This document shows, piece after piece, positions 18,220 through 28,439 of a DNA stretch of 64,000 bases. The first letter of the stretch is position 1, and each line of letters starts with the position of its first letter. Position numbers and translations under genes: made by a program. The stretch is from Lentilactobacillus kosonis. Lineage in GTDB: Bacteria; Bacillota; Bacilli; Lactobacillales; Lactobacillaceae. The DNA is taken from positions 186,001-250,000 of the forward strand of contig NZ_BEXA01000003.1 of the NCBI RefSeq assembly GCF_003864335.1, read 5' to 3'. The notes under the pieces are model-generated. The model ran no database searches and was not told the DNA's origin. It worked only from the letters and a program-made list of their open reading frames with translations.

Positions 18220-19343
18220 CTAATTGTTATCAGAAGTAATTCGATTACGACCGTTTCGCTTAGATGTATACAACATTTTATCGGCTCGATCATACAGATC
18301 ATCACTATTATCATTTGGATGCTTTGTCGCAATACCAATTGAAATTGTGATTGGAATGGCTATCCCTTTATATTCAATTTCTGCCATTTGGATTTGCTGA
18401 TTAATTTCACGAGCGATCTCTTCAACATCCGAAATATGAACATCCCTAAATATAATATCGAACTCTTCGCCACCGACCCGATAACAGTCTACTCCTGGCA
18501 TATCGTTAATGATTTGCTTAAATGACCACCCAACAAATGATAATATCTTGTTGCCCGCCAAATGACCATGCTGGTCATTGATCATTTTAAAATGATCAAT
18601 ATCTAATGCCATCAAATGCAAGGGCTGGTCGTCATTGTCTGAATTTTCTATAGCAAAGGAGAGTTCCTTGGTAAACGCTCCGTCGTTCTTTAGGCCCGTT
18701 AAATAGTCCGTTCTTGCCTGTCGTGAGATCATAATAATTTCATTATTATCGGTCATAATCTGAGTCAATTCAAAGCTAAGACACCCGCTCGTTATCATAA
18801 AAGCTAAGATCTGATACCACATGTTAGCATTGGTAAACGTACCACCACTTATCCAAAACCAATATCCAATTACCACAACATTAACAACGATCAGCCAAGT
18901 CAACATCGTGATTTTTTTCAATTGCAACAATTTAACGAGATATGCAAAGACTGCGTATCCCACAAGGAAAATCGCAATGAACCCCGGTGTATTAGCATCA
19001 ATTCCTCTAAGGGTAATATAGGAAATCAGGCTGATCATTAATACTGACAATCCTTCGATCTGTCCTAAATAAGCCATGATGTAAATCACTAACAAGATAC
19101 GAAAGTTAACAAACCCTTCACTACCAATATTACGGAAGCTATTTATTTCTAGTATCACGGCAACGATGCCAAAATACAAAACGCTAATTATTCTTTGAAT
19201 CCGTTCAAAAGTAATAACGGACCACTCAGTTTTGCATAATTCAAAGCTAGCATCTGCATAATCACTTGGAAAAACAGGGCAACTCCTAATACAAAAAACA
19301 CGCTTGTCATCAGTGGCGACAATAACCATGCATGATTCGTCAT
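18220..19343 (-). CDS. Membrane diguanylate cyclase (GGDEF) (frame break near 19208)
   Basis: About 374 residues. Repairing A-run 19207-19210 gives a start at ATG 19343 behind TTGAGGT and an N-terminal helix SVFFVLGVALFFQVIM. Several more helices form a sensory membrane domain to about residue 195. The GGDEF domain follows, with DYLTGLKNDGAF, the DIDHFKMINDQHGH metal/nucleotide region and the active motif RVGGEEF. It should make cyclic-di-GMP. No RxxD inhibitory site lies five residues before GGEEF (the stretch is PGVDCYRVGGEEF), so product inhibition may be absent. It is the last gene of the exopolysaccharide locus, 27 bases after the flavoprotein gene. Confidence 0.87.
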
Positions 19344-19369
19344 ACGAAATACCTCAATCTAAATTCGTC

Positions 19370-20719
19370 CTAACCTAATTCTTTATCAACTGCTAATTGG
19401 GCAACCAGATTTAAATAATTAAATGGTTGATCATAATGGGGATTATACAACATATCAATATATGCTAATTCGTCAATTGTGTTTCGATTTTGAATAATTA
19501 TCGACATGGCATTCGCTGATTTGGCCACCTCATGCTTGCTAATTAATTGAGCCCCTAACACCCGGCGAGAGTCGCGATCATAAATTAATTTGATGGTTAA
19601 TTTTTCAGTTGATGGCATATAATCAGGCCGATAATCGCCTTTCCAAGTGACGGATGTAGCATTAATCCCCTTGCGTTCAGCATTTCTTAATGTTAATCCA
19701 GTCGAAGCGACGGTATAACCATAAATCATAATTGCGGACGTAGCCTGTGTTCCCATGGATTCTTGAATGTTGCCTACGATATTAATCCCGGCAAGGGCCC
19801 CCTGACGAATTGCATTAGTCGCTAACGGGATATATGACTCATTGTCATCATCTGGATTAAAATGCTGCACACTAGCGTCTCCTGCAGCATAAATATCAGG
19901 ATTAGAACTCTGCATATAATCATTAACAATAATTGCCCCTTCGCGAGTCATCTTAACTTGTCCTTGTAATAAACTCGTGTTGGCTAAGAAGCCCGTGCAA
20001 ACGATTGCCAAGTCCACATTATATGCTCCCTTGTCGGTCTCGACAACCACTTCATTTGTTTCCGGACTACTATCAAATGATTGGCAACGTTCGCCTAAGT
20101 GTACATCAGCTCCATGATCTCGCAATAATTTAACAACGTAATCTGATGTATCAAGATCAACGTAATTATTTAGCAGTTGTGGGTTTCCTTGAATAATTGT
20201 GACCTCATGACCAGTTTTAGTATATCCTTCGGCTAGTTCGACGCCGACATAACCACCACCGATAATTGCTATCCTATGATTATCTTTAGCGGTTTTATGA
20301 ATTTCACGGGCCTGATTATAATCCTTACACAACAAAACTCTTGAATTATCTACTCCGTAAAGCGGTGGTAAAGGGACATATGAACCAGTTGCCATGATTA
20401 ATTTATCATAATTATCAGTGAAAATTTGCCTAGTTTTTAAATTTTCGACTGTGACTGTTTTATTATCTGAATCGATTTTTAAGACATCGTGGCTAATATT
20501 AATTCTCGCCCCAGTTTTAGCTAATTCTTCAGGACTGGAGTAGCACATAGTTTCTAATTTATCGACCATCCCACTCAAGTAAAGTGGTACCCCACTAGAC
20601 AGAAACGAAACATTATCATGGCGCTCATAAACGACCACTTCAGTTTCTGGATACCGTTTGGTGATTTCATTAATTGCAGCAATTCCCGTATGGGTACACC
20701 CAATTATGATTACTTTCAT
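19370..20719 (-). CDS. NADH oxidase/CoA-disulfide-reductase-family flavoprotein with Ser in place of the redox Cys
   Basis: 449 residues, intact. The FAD motif IIGCTHTGIAA is at the N-terminus, the NAD motif IIGGGYVGVELAEGY near residue 155 and the second FAD motif DIYAAGD near residue 285. In NADH oxidases and peroxidases of this family a single active cysteine lies in FLSCG. Here it is SFLSSG. In the studied enterococcal oxidase, changing this Cys to Ser shifts reduction of oxygen from water to hydrogen peroxide. The protein may therefore make peroxide or act as a redox sensor. It lies between the cyclase and the EAL gene (27- and 20-base gaps), a strange place for a housekeeping oxidase. 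Confidence 0.85.
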   Translation of the reverse strand: MKVIIIGCTHTGIAAINEITKRYPETEVVVYERHDNVSFLSSGVPLYLSGMVDKLETMCYSSPEELAKTGARINISHDVLKIDSDNKTVTVENLKTRQIFTDNYDKLIMATGSYVPLPPLYGVDNSRVLLCKDYNQAREIHKTAKDNHRIAIIGGGYVGVELAEGYTKTGHEVTIIQGNPQLLNNYVDLDTSDYVVKLLRDHGADVHLGERCQSFDSSPETNEVVVETDKGAYNVDLAIVCTGFLANTSLLQGQVKMTREGAIIVNDYMQSSNPDIYAAGDASVQHFNPDDDNESYIPLATNAIRQGALAGINIVGNIQESMGTQATSAIMIYGYTVASTGLTLRNAERKGINATSVTWKGDYRPDYMPSTEKLTIKLIYDRDSRRVLGAQLISKHEVAKSANAMSIIIQNRNTIDELAYIDMLYNPHYDQPFNYLNLVAQLAVDKELG

Positions 20720-20738
20720 GATTACTTCCCCCTAATAA

Positions 20739-21419
20739 TTATCTTGGATCATCATCTTTAATTCTCAAAAGATGTGGCGCCCCATAGTAGTACCCTTGCC
20801 GTAAATCAATTTCAAGTGCCGTCGCAATTTCATCATCCTGTTGATCTTCAATCCCCTCAAGAATGAATCGTAATTTATTATCAATCGCAACTTGATGCCA
20901 AAACTTAACACGTTCTTGGATTTTTTTATCAGTAAATGGTTCATCAAAATTTTGCAAAGCAAACTTAATTTCTGAAGAATATGGAATTAATTCAGAAATC
21001 CGATCAAGTTGATTTTCCCCAGTACCAACATCATCAATACAGAGTTCCATTCCTCGCTGTTCAAACACTTTAAAATGTGGTTCCATGTCCGCAACTGTAA
21101 TGCCTTCATCCGCAGGCTCTTCAGTCAATTCAATGTTTACTCTCATTGGGCGCAAGATATCTTGAGCTTCTGCAATAGCCTTGCTAATTGACGGATTCAT
21201 CATCTGTGTTCGATTTAAATTAACTGATACGGAACCAATCTTTAAAGCCAATTTTTTTGTAGTTTCTAACAAGACATCGGCAATAATATCTGCTGGAATA
21301 TCGGCAAATCTTACCGGTGGTTCCCAGTGATCTCCCACGTATTTTTTCATCAACAACTCATAGCCAATTAGTGAATTAGTAAATCTATTTAGCTGTGGTT
21401 GAATAAAATAACGGTACAT
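20739..21419 (-). CDS. EAL-domain cyclic-di-GMP phosphodiesterase, short form
   Basis: 226 residues, a bare EAL domain without sensor or membrane part. Visible motifs in order: YELLMKK (EAL position), SVNLNRTQ, IELTEEP, CIDDVGTGENQ (the DDFG loop), EIKFALQ, FILEGIED and QGYYYGAP. Most metal and substrate ligands are kept (Glu, Asn, Glu, Asp-Asp, Lys, Glu, Gln). The usual Lys-x-Asp reads Lys-Phe-Ala, so one family residue is lost. It could be a phosphodiesterase lowering cyclic-di-GMP or a binding protein. Its location in the polysaccharide operon favours local control of the polymer. Confidence 0.83.
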   Translation of the reverse strand: MYRYFIQPQLNRFTNSLIGYELLMKKYVGDHWEPPVRFADIPADIIADVLLETTKKLALKIGSVSVNLNRTQMMNPSISKAIAEAQDILRPMRVNIELTEEPADEGITVADMEPHFKVFEQRGMELCIDDVGTGENQLDRISELIPYSSEIKFALQNFDEPFTDKKIQERVKFWHQVAIDNKLRFILEGIEDQQDDEIATALEIDLRQGYYYGAPHLLRIKDDDPR

Positions 21420-21521
21420 ATCAATACTCCTTTACATGCCCTCATTTTAATAGCGGTCAATGCGATTAACCTAATTGTTATAATTTTAACACTTAAGGTC
21501 ATTCAAAATGCTATTTATCAA

Positions 21522-22668
21522 TCATTTTGCCATTTGCGAAGCTAATAGGGAAACCAAGTTATTATATGAATAGAACTCATTATTTTTCGCAATTCCAATT
21601 CCACCATTTACTTTAATTCCCGCTTTCTTAACTTGGGACTTCCACACAAGTTTCATTGCTTTTTGGTAATATGCCTGATCGTTGACATTAGCAAAAATCA
21701 TCGCGGCTAATCCATAATTAGCGGGAGATTGATTTTTGTCCACAATTTGGCCAGTTATTGAGTACGTGTTTGCAAGTTGGTGTTGATCAATTTGTAACCT
21801 CAACCAATTCAAACTAGTTGATTTAATCTTGCCAACCTCTGCAAGGTGTAATAACACCACTAGTGCTTCAGAACCATTAAGATTTTGTTGAGAATACTGT
21901 TTAGTCTGCCAATTATAATTTGCAGCATATAGCGGGAAGACATCCCCAAGATATCCGTGATTTACAACCTGAAGTTGACGCTGATAGTCTTTGCGACCTT
22001 GGTTAGTGGCTGATTCAAAATATTTTAATGTTAAGAGATCAAAGTACGCTAAAGAACCTGTTGAAGTTCCCTTTTTCAAATTAACATCATAGAAATCGGT
22101 TAGTTGACCGTGCTGAATCACATTTGGCTTAAGTTTGGCAAATCTTTTAGCGGCAGTTTTTTGATACTTTACACTATTATTAACAGCATCGTAAACTACC
22201 ATCGATCGAATAATTCGTAAATCATCTAGTGTTGCATTCACGTTCGCTAATTGGTTATTTTCCGGATTGTAGCGATAACTATACTGGTTCCCCTGATTAA
22301 AAGTCTGGTCAGTTTGGTTTAGGAATTTTTGGTATGGCTTTTGTTTGCTTATTTAATGCTAAGTAAGTTAACCACATACCCGATGACTCACTTAGCATCT
22401 CATGGCCGGTGGCTAGCTCAGCCGGTTGCTTTTGCTGACTAAGGTTAGTATAAATCCCCTGCTTTGCTAACATATTAGCTTTAATAAATCGAGATAACTG
22501 TTTAGCCCGTTGCTTATTTACAGGATTGGATCGCATTTGATACTTCGCTAAAACCATCTTGTTAGTCTGTCTGTTTGGGATGGTCACTTGTGCTTCATTA
22601 TTAGAACTACAAGCAGTGATTAATAATCCACTAAGACAAGCAATTAATATTTTAACTATTTTCCTCAT
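21522..22668 (-). CDS. Secreted/lipoprotein glycoside hydrolase family 8 (frame break near 22340)
   Basis: About 381 residues when one base is removed from T-run 22339-22342. The lipoprotein signal ends LLITACSS. The putative acid glutamate lies in ATGHEMLSESSGMWL and the second acidic motif in NATLDDLRIIRSM, which fits GH8 (BcsZ-like cellulase fold). In the comparable Listeria locus a hydrolase called PssZ trims the exopolysaccharide. The restored middle reads NQTDQTFNQGNQYSYRYNP. It follows the degenerate-GGDEF gene by 12 bases, inside the same operon. Confidence 0.78.
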
Positions 22669-22679
22669 TTCATATCACC

Positions 22680-23540
22680 CTATGATGTTGGCACATCATA
22701 TTCTATTTCCTTAACTCCACCATCAATTAAGTCATATGGACTATTCATTTCATCAGCATTCCACATTGAAATTCCAATTGCTAATGAAATATTTAAACCA
22801 TTTAATTGTTCATTTCCCGCTAAATTCTTCTTGAAGTTTTCTTTAATACGCTCAGCAGCAATTTTTGCGCCGTTGGCATCCGTATAGACTAAAATTCCCC
22901 ATGTCGGAAGTTCATTATTTAAATAATATGTTACGTCGTTTTCTCGCGTTGATCGTGTAATTACATTAGAGGTGATTTCTAACAAGAACTTCTGTTGCTC
23001 AGCACTCATCATCCGTTTTAATTCTTCATAGTAGCGAATCCGAATAATAATTGTCGAGACTGGTAAATTAAAGCGTCGATTGGTTTCAATGAATACATTG
23101 GCATCTTGCACGTAAGCAATCGTTGTTCGGAGATTAGTTTCTGTATCAAACGCTCCTTGTTCTGCAATTGCTTTTCGTAAATTGTTGTTAGAAGTTTGGA
23201 TTTCACGTTGCTTAGTTGTCATCTGATAAACACAACCTGATAATAAAATTGGCATAATCAGCCAAAACGCTAATTCCACTGGTAAATGTTCGTGGTCGAC
23301 ACCATTTAGATAAAGCATGCTGATGATTTGAATAAAGATAAACACTAAATTTTCAACGAATCCTGCATAAATTCCATAAAAGTACGTAATTACTATTGAT
23401 AGGATGGTCAATCCCATATAAATCGTGTTGATGATGATATTTCCAGTAAAGCTCATTAATAGCGCAGTTAGTCCCATTAACGCCAGAAAAGCTAATAAAT
23501 AGATGTCTGATAAAAGATTGTTTCGTGTATCATCATTCAT
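22680..23540 (-). CDS. Membrane protein with degenerate GGDEF domain and intact I-site, probable c-di-GMP receptor (PssE-like)
   Basis: 286 residues. About four to five helices fill residues 8-115, followed by a GGDEF-fold domain. The catalytic motif has decayed to NNELP, so it cannot be a cyclase. Five residues before it stands RENDV, giving the RxxD inhibitory-site motif in the correct register for binding cyclic-di-GMP. In Listeria PssE, a degenerate GGDEF receptor, activates the Pss synthase. The neighbouring BcsA-like synthase has no PilZ domain, so this protein is the obvious receptor. It overlaps the BcsB-like gene by 8 bases. Confidence 0.82.
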   Translation of the reverse strand: MNDDTRNNLLSDIYLLAFLALMGLTALLMSFTGNIIINTIYMGLTILSIVITYFYGIYAGFVENLVFIFIQIISMLYLNGVDHEHLPVELAFWLIMPILLSGCVYQMTTKQREIQTSNNNLRKAIAEQGAFDTETNLRTTIAYVQDANVFIETNRRFNLPVSTIIIRIRYYEELKRMMSAEQQKFLLEITSNVITRSTRENDVTYYLNNELPTWGILVYTDANGAKIAAERIKENFKKNLAGNEQLNGLNISLAIGISMWNADEMNSPYDLIDGGVKEIEYDVPTS

Positions 23541-25659
23541 GTTTATTCTCTCCTAACTTCAATAGTCCATTTTTTCGTAATAACATAAACCCGATAACTG
23601 CAATAATTAATGCCACAAATATGGCTAACCCTAAGTAAATTAATAACTTAGAGTTTTTACTAATTTCATTCCTAACGTTTTGCCGCGGGTTAATTGCGGC
23701 AACCTTTTTAAATCGGTAACTATAATGATTATTATCCTGATCAACCAATATTCCATCTGTATTTTGATATTGTTGAATGGTCTTTTGATCGCTAATTTGT
23801 GTGGAAGCAATAAATACATCCGCCGGATTAGCTGCGGTAATCACTAACAGTCCGCGCTGTTTATTGTATGGCGATTTCAACAGCTGATCAGTTCCTACAT
23901 TATGTCCATAGCCACTCTCGATACTTAACTTTTCGTTAGATAAAAAGTGATCAAATCCATCATCAAATTTAAAATACAGTTTTGAATTCAACTGCTTAAT
24001 CAAACTATTTTGACTAGGGGTTCCAAACGCGATAACACTAGCATTTTCGAGAGTCGTTGAACTTGGATTATTATTATAAACTGTTAATTTTCCTAAATTA
24101 CTTTGAGTGTAATTACCAATTAAATTAACAATATTTGTAAACGTCTTAAAATCATTGGCAGTCATCGCTTTAGGCCGAACAATTGCTAAGTTATTAAAAG
24201 CGCCGTTTTTAATGAACATGCTAGGATAATTTTTAAATAATAAATCATTTTGCGGCTCTGATTTAATGTCTGCTTCTGAATTATTGCTAATTGTTGCCCA
24301 TGGGGTAGCTTCATTGCTGTCAGCATTGTTCTTCAACTGTAAATCAAAGGCAACTCGGATAGTAAAACTATTGCCTAGTGGTTTATCTTTAGGTAATGAC
24401 ACCGTCACTGAATCGTCATCTGCTCTTTGCTTCGTTAATTTTTTACTACCAACTGCTTGGTTATTGACGTATACCGTAATTAATGAATTATTAAAATCCA
24501 GGTTTTTAGCATACTTGTAGTCAATCTTTATCTTAGATCCATTTGCATTGGTTCGATCAACTGGCAGGCTAACAAAAAATGCCTGTTCGTGATGGTTAGC
24601 ACCTGTTAACTGCACATCTTGATTAGTTAACTGATAACGTCCTTGATATTGCAATACTGAAGTATCAGTATCAGTTTGGTTGGTTACTTCTTTTCTGGCT
24701 GATGACGTTTCACTCATCAACTCAGAATTGGCAACGAACTTTGCTGCCCGAGTTAATAAATCACTGCTATTTGATGTAACAATTAAGTCGTGATGGTTAC
24801 CAGAATTAACACGTTGTAGTACTGCCGATTGATCTAGCCCTTTACCATCAACTGCTTTTTTTAAGTTGGCTGGCAGTTGGTCATACTTAGCCACAATCAT
24901 TCGATACTTAGCTTGCTCATATTTTTTATCATTAAGCGTCACAATTGGTAACTCATCATCTTCTGTGGTAATTGTTCTGGATTGTCCAGATAACGCTATA
25001 GCACTTGCGGCTAAGTCTTGATTATCCGGTTCATTAACCGTTGCTACAACTGCGGCTTGATTACTAATTGTATCTGCGCCAGTAAAGTGATCATAAAATG
25101 ACTTAATGGAATCGTTAGCTTCTTTTAATTTGTATTCAAAGTTAACATTCGCTCCATCATAAACTGTCAGCCAATTTGCTGGAGTTGGAACTGACTGGTT
25201 ACTATTTTTATTAGTAATTTGCCCCATAATTTGAAGGTTGTTAGTGCCAGCAATAAGCTTTTTAGGAATTTCAATTTGCTTACTTTGAATCCCACCATTG
25301 TTCTTAGGTCGAAACGAATAAAATTTGGTCCCATTGATCATAACAGTAATATCAGAGGACTTCTGATCATTAAGCTGAGTTATTTGAAAGCTCAGGTTCA
25401 AGGTAGCTTTTTTAACATCCCAATACCCCATCTTAACGAAATACATATTGGTTTGAACTGAACTCCCAGATAAACTGGTCGTTGAATTTTGAAAAGGCTC
25501 TGTATAGGTTAATGGATTGTCCTTCTTAACATCTTTTTTGGCACCTTGTGCGCTGATCCCGCTGCCTAAAAAAATCACCATTACAAATATCAGACCAATT
25601 AACTTACTTATACCGCTTGGTTTTATACCATTTTGCTTGTTGATGAAAAACTTGTTCAC
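23533..25659 (-). CDS. BcsB/PssD-like exopolysaccharide synthase partner protein
   Basis: About 708 residues. A signal peptide (LIGLIFVMVIFLGSGISAQG) is followed by a large extracellular beta-rich region with repeated jelly-roll-like segments (DVKKATLNLSFQI and SKIKIDYKYAKNL) and alpha/beta segments. One C-terminal helix (LIYLGLAIFVALIIAVIGF) precedes a short basic end. This is the layout of cellulose-synthase subunit B, which guides the emerging polymer. GTG 25659 behind GGTGGGG seems the best start; ATG 25680 is possible. After repair the upstream synthase gene overlaps this start by about 56 bases, so the two are translationally coupled. Confidence 0.8.
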   Translation of the reverse strand: MNKFFINKQNGIKPSGISKLIGLIFVMVIFLGSGISAQGAKKDVKKDNPLTYTEPFQNSTTSLSGSSVQTNMYFVKMGYWDVKKATLNLSFQITQLNDQKSSDITVMINGTKFYSFRPKNNGGIQSKQIEIPKKLIAGTNNLQIMGQITNKNSNQSVPTPANWLTVYDGANVNFEYKLKEANDSIKSFYDHFTGADTISNQAAVVATVNEPDNQDLAASAIALSGQSRTITTEDDELPIVTLNDKKYEQAKYRMIVAKYDQLPANLKKAVDGKGLDQSAVLQRVNSGNHHDLIVTSNSSDLLTRAAKFVANSELMSETSSARKEVTNQTDTDTSVLQYQGRYQLTNQDVQLTGANHHEQAFFVSLPVDRTNANGSKIKIDYKYAKNLDFNNSLITVYVNNQAVGSKKLTKQRADDDSVTVSLPKDKPLGNSFTIRVAFDLQLKNNADSNEATPWATISNNSEADIKSEPQNDLLFKNYPSMFIKNGAFNNLAIVRPKAMTANDFKTFTNIVNLIGNYTQSNLGKLTVYNNNPSSTTLENASVIAFGTPSQNSLIKQLNSKLYFKFDDGFDHFLSNEKLSIESGYGHNVGTDQLLKSPYNKQRGLLVITAANPADVFIASTQISDQKTIQQYQNTDGILVDQDNNHYSYRFKKVAAINPRQNVRNEISKNSKLLIYLGLAIFVALIIAVIGFMLLRKNGLLKLGENKHE

Positions 25660-26868
25660 GAATATACCCCACCATTCCATGGACGGCCACAGCTAACCAC
25701 ATTTGGCTATAAACTGCGTACATCAATAATATTATTAATAGATTTGAGAAGTCATCTCACCTTTCTCGGTTAGGACCGTTACAAACGTAACTTAATACAA
25801 ATAACAGAATTGCAAAGGCCCACACTGAGTTGCTAAATCCCTGCAAGTTAGAATGAACTACCCCGGAAACTGATAATACAAAAACCGCATCCGACAAAAT
25901 TAATGACGTCATTAATAAGAAATAAACAGCCATAAAGTAAAATAAGTCGAAGCGAATACGAACTGATTTTGGATCAAATAGCAATTTTGTATTTTTCAAA
26001 ATCACATAAATATTGCCCTTCACCCACCGCGTTCGTTGATGAAACCATACATCCATCGTTTGCGGCTCTTGTTCCCAGGTAACGGCTCTTGGTTGGAAAC
26101 GAATGTGATAACCCCGTCGATAAACCTGAAAGCTAATCTCGGTATCTTCCGCAAGGGCCTTTTCATCCCAGCCGCCGATGTCTTCTAATAGATCACGCCG
26201 AATAACATAGTTAGTTCCAGGAATCGTACATAGACCAAATAATTGTTGCCTACCAGCCTGTGCCATCCACTGAAATGACAATGTCTCAATATTAATGAAT
26301 CTGGTAAGTAACGAGGCATCTTTATTTCTCGTTCTAAACTTACCAATTACTGCGCCAGTTTTATCATTTTGTAATAGTTGGGCCACCAAGATCCGTAATG
26401 CCCCGGATTCAGGGGTATTATCGGCATCATAGATTGAAATTAAGGATCCCTTGGCCTTAGTCTTTAAGGCAATATTCAATGCATTGGACTTACCCTTACC
26501 ACCGTTGGTCTTATCAGTATTAATTACCTCTAAATTTCGTCCTTTGTACAAGTCTTGCAATCCCGCTAACAGTTCCGCAGAATTGTCACTTGAGTTATCG
26601 TTAATTACAATTACCTCATAGCGATCATGAGGGTAATCAAAATTGAGTAATGACTGAACCGTTTTAACAATTACGATGCCCTCATTATGGGCGGGAACTA
26701 AAATGGACACAAATGGTACGTCCTCATGGTCCTCCGGTAGCTTTGGCGTGGGAGTTTTACTCCACTTCAAGTAATACGTATAACCAGCAATCGTCAAAAT
26801 TAAATTAACAATTAAAATTAACCAAATCGACAATACTGCAATTAATAGAAAAAATCTAAAACGGTCAT
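25604..26868 (-). CDS. BcsA/PssC-like processive glycosyltransferase family 2 (three frame breaks)
   Basis: About 420 residues after repair. The GT2 domain has SILVPAHNEG, the UDP-binding VINDNSSD, the metal motif YDADNTPE, LAEDTEISFQ (general base) and HQRTRWVKGN, the QxxRW of processive synthases. Helices follow. There is no PilZ domain, unlike BcsA. A missing base in A-run 26849-26854 hides ATG 26868, which follows AAGGAG. Two compensating indels near 25763 and 25744 hide the C-terminus: restored, REGEMTSQNLLIILLMY, another helix and a basic end to the stop at 25604. It should polymerise and export a beta-linked polysaccharide. Confidence 0.86.
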
Positions 26869-26883
26869 TGATAACTCCTTTAA

Positions 26884-28439
26884 TTATTTATCGGTAAACA
26901 TTCTGCGATATATCCGCCGACCCATCCAAATAAACGCAATAAAGATAACCAAAATAACACTAAATAAAATCAACATTACATTCGATTGGGTTTTAAAAAA
27001 CTGGTTAATAGGTGACACTGCCTGTTTGGGAGCATGTTGGTAGATAATATTTCGCGGTTTAGTAATCTGAACTGGACTATTATTTAAATAATAATTGCCA
27101 CCTTTTTGACTAAATTGAATCGATCCACTCATAATTTTCATTTCGTAATCAGTAGCCAACGGATTAAGTAAATCAATATTTAACCGATTAATCTTGGCAA
27201 TTAACTGGTTAATTGCGGTGGACTTCTTTGGCAATGGCATGGTTAAAGCAACGGGCATTGGCCAAGTAACGCTTGTTAGTTGATGAATATTTGTAAACTG
27301 ATTGATTGATACTCCATAAAAACTATTCTGGGCGACTCCTGCTCGATTGTCTTGATCAGCGTAGCTGAATTCACTTGGGTTAGCTAACAAAATTCGCGTG
27401 TTAGCCTTAGTTAATGCGTTATTTCGATAGACCGCATCTTGGTTCCAGTAATTATTTGTCGTGATGCCTACTGGAAATACTTTCTGTTGGCCTAACGAAA
27501 CCAAGTTGTTTTGAATAATGCTACTTAATTCCAGTCCACTGCTAGCACTGGGTTCGATTGTTGTAGGAGTCTTTAAAAAATTACCCCACCGCACTGTTCA
27601 ACCAATCGCAAACTGTTGGCAAACTTCGAAAATGCTTGGTAGTTAGCAACATTATTTACACTAGTAGTGCTAACAATAAATGGAATTCCGGCTTGGTAAA
27701 ATTGCTTACTTAACTGATTAAGTCTGGTTAAATCACTGTATGGCATAATCCCTGTAATAGTGACAACTGGTTGCTGACTAAAAGAACGGTTAAACAACTT
27801 AGCAATTAGTTGACCTGCGCTTAGCAAGCCCAACCCGTCTTGATAAAATCGAGGAATATATCCCTGATTGCCATCTATAATGCCATATGGATATTGTTGC
27901 TGATTACTGGTTTGCGTTACTAAGTTTCCGAATACTTTCGCAGACTTAGGCACATTCTTTACCAGCACAATCGAGCTACTAAATGGGATTGACTGACTAG
28001 ATTGGCGACCAGTTTTAATTGCAAACTGTTGGTGAAATACCGTTACAGTTCGCACTTTAAGTTGTTGAACTTCATTATTTGTTATCCCATCACCCAGGTG
28101 CAACTTGATACCAGAATATTTATCACGATCCTTATTAAAATTCAGGTTAGCTTGGCGACCATCAGGCCAGTTGATCATCGTAATAACTCCAGCATAGTGG
28201 CCTTGCGGCAGCATTCCCTTGTGATAGTCCTGAATTCTAACAGTATCGACTTTAATATTTAAACTACTCAGTAACCGCTGGACAGCATCAATTTTTTCAT
28301 TTCCTTTATGAACAACATTTTGAGAATCATATGCCAATAGCACCTTAGGGTTATCGGCAGCCTGAGCAGTTTGGGAAAACCAGCCAATGCCAAACAACAA
28401 ACCAAATAGAATTAATAACGTATTTAATTTATGCTTCAT
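26884..28439 (-). CDS. Secreted DUF2334/deacetylase-like protein of the polysaccharide operon (frame break near 27578)
   Basis: About 518 residues. A signal peptide (LLILFGLLFGIGWF, cleaved after TAQA) is followed by an extracellular domain and a C-terminal helix (LILFSVILVIFIAFIWMG). It resembles DUF2334 proteins, a polysaccharide-deacetylase-like fold seen second in Pss operons. The HGY metal motif of active members is not visible: the expected strand reads EQCGGVIF. One base is missing in A-run 27575-27580. ATG 28439 overlaps the upstream stop (TAATG). A role in modifying or handling the polymer is likely, but its catalytic state is doubtful. Confidence 0.72.
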
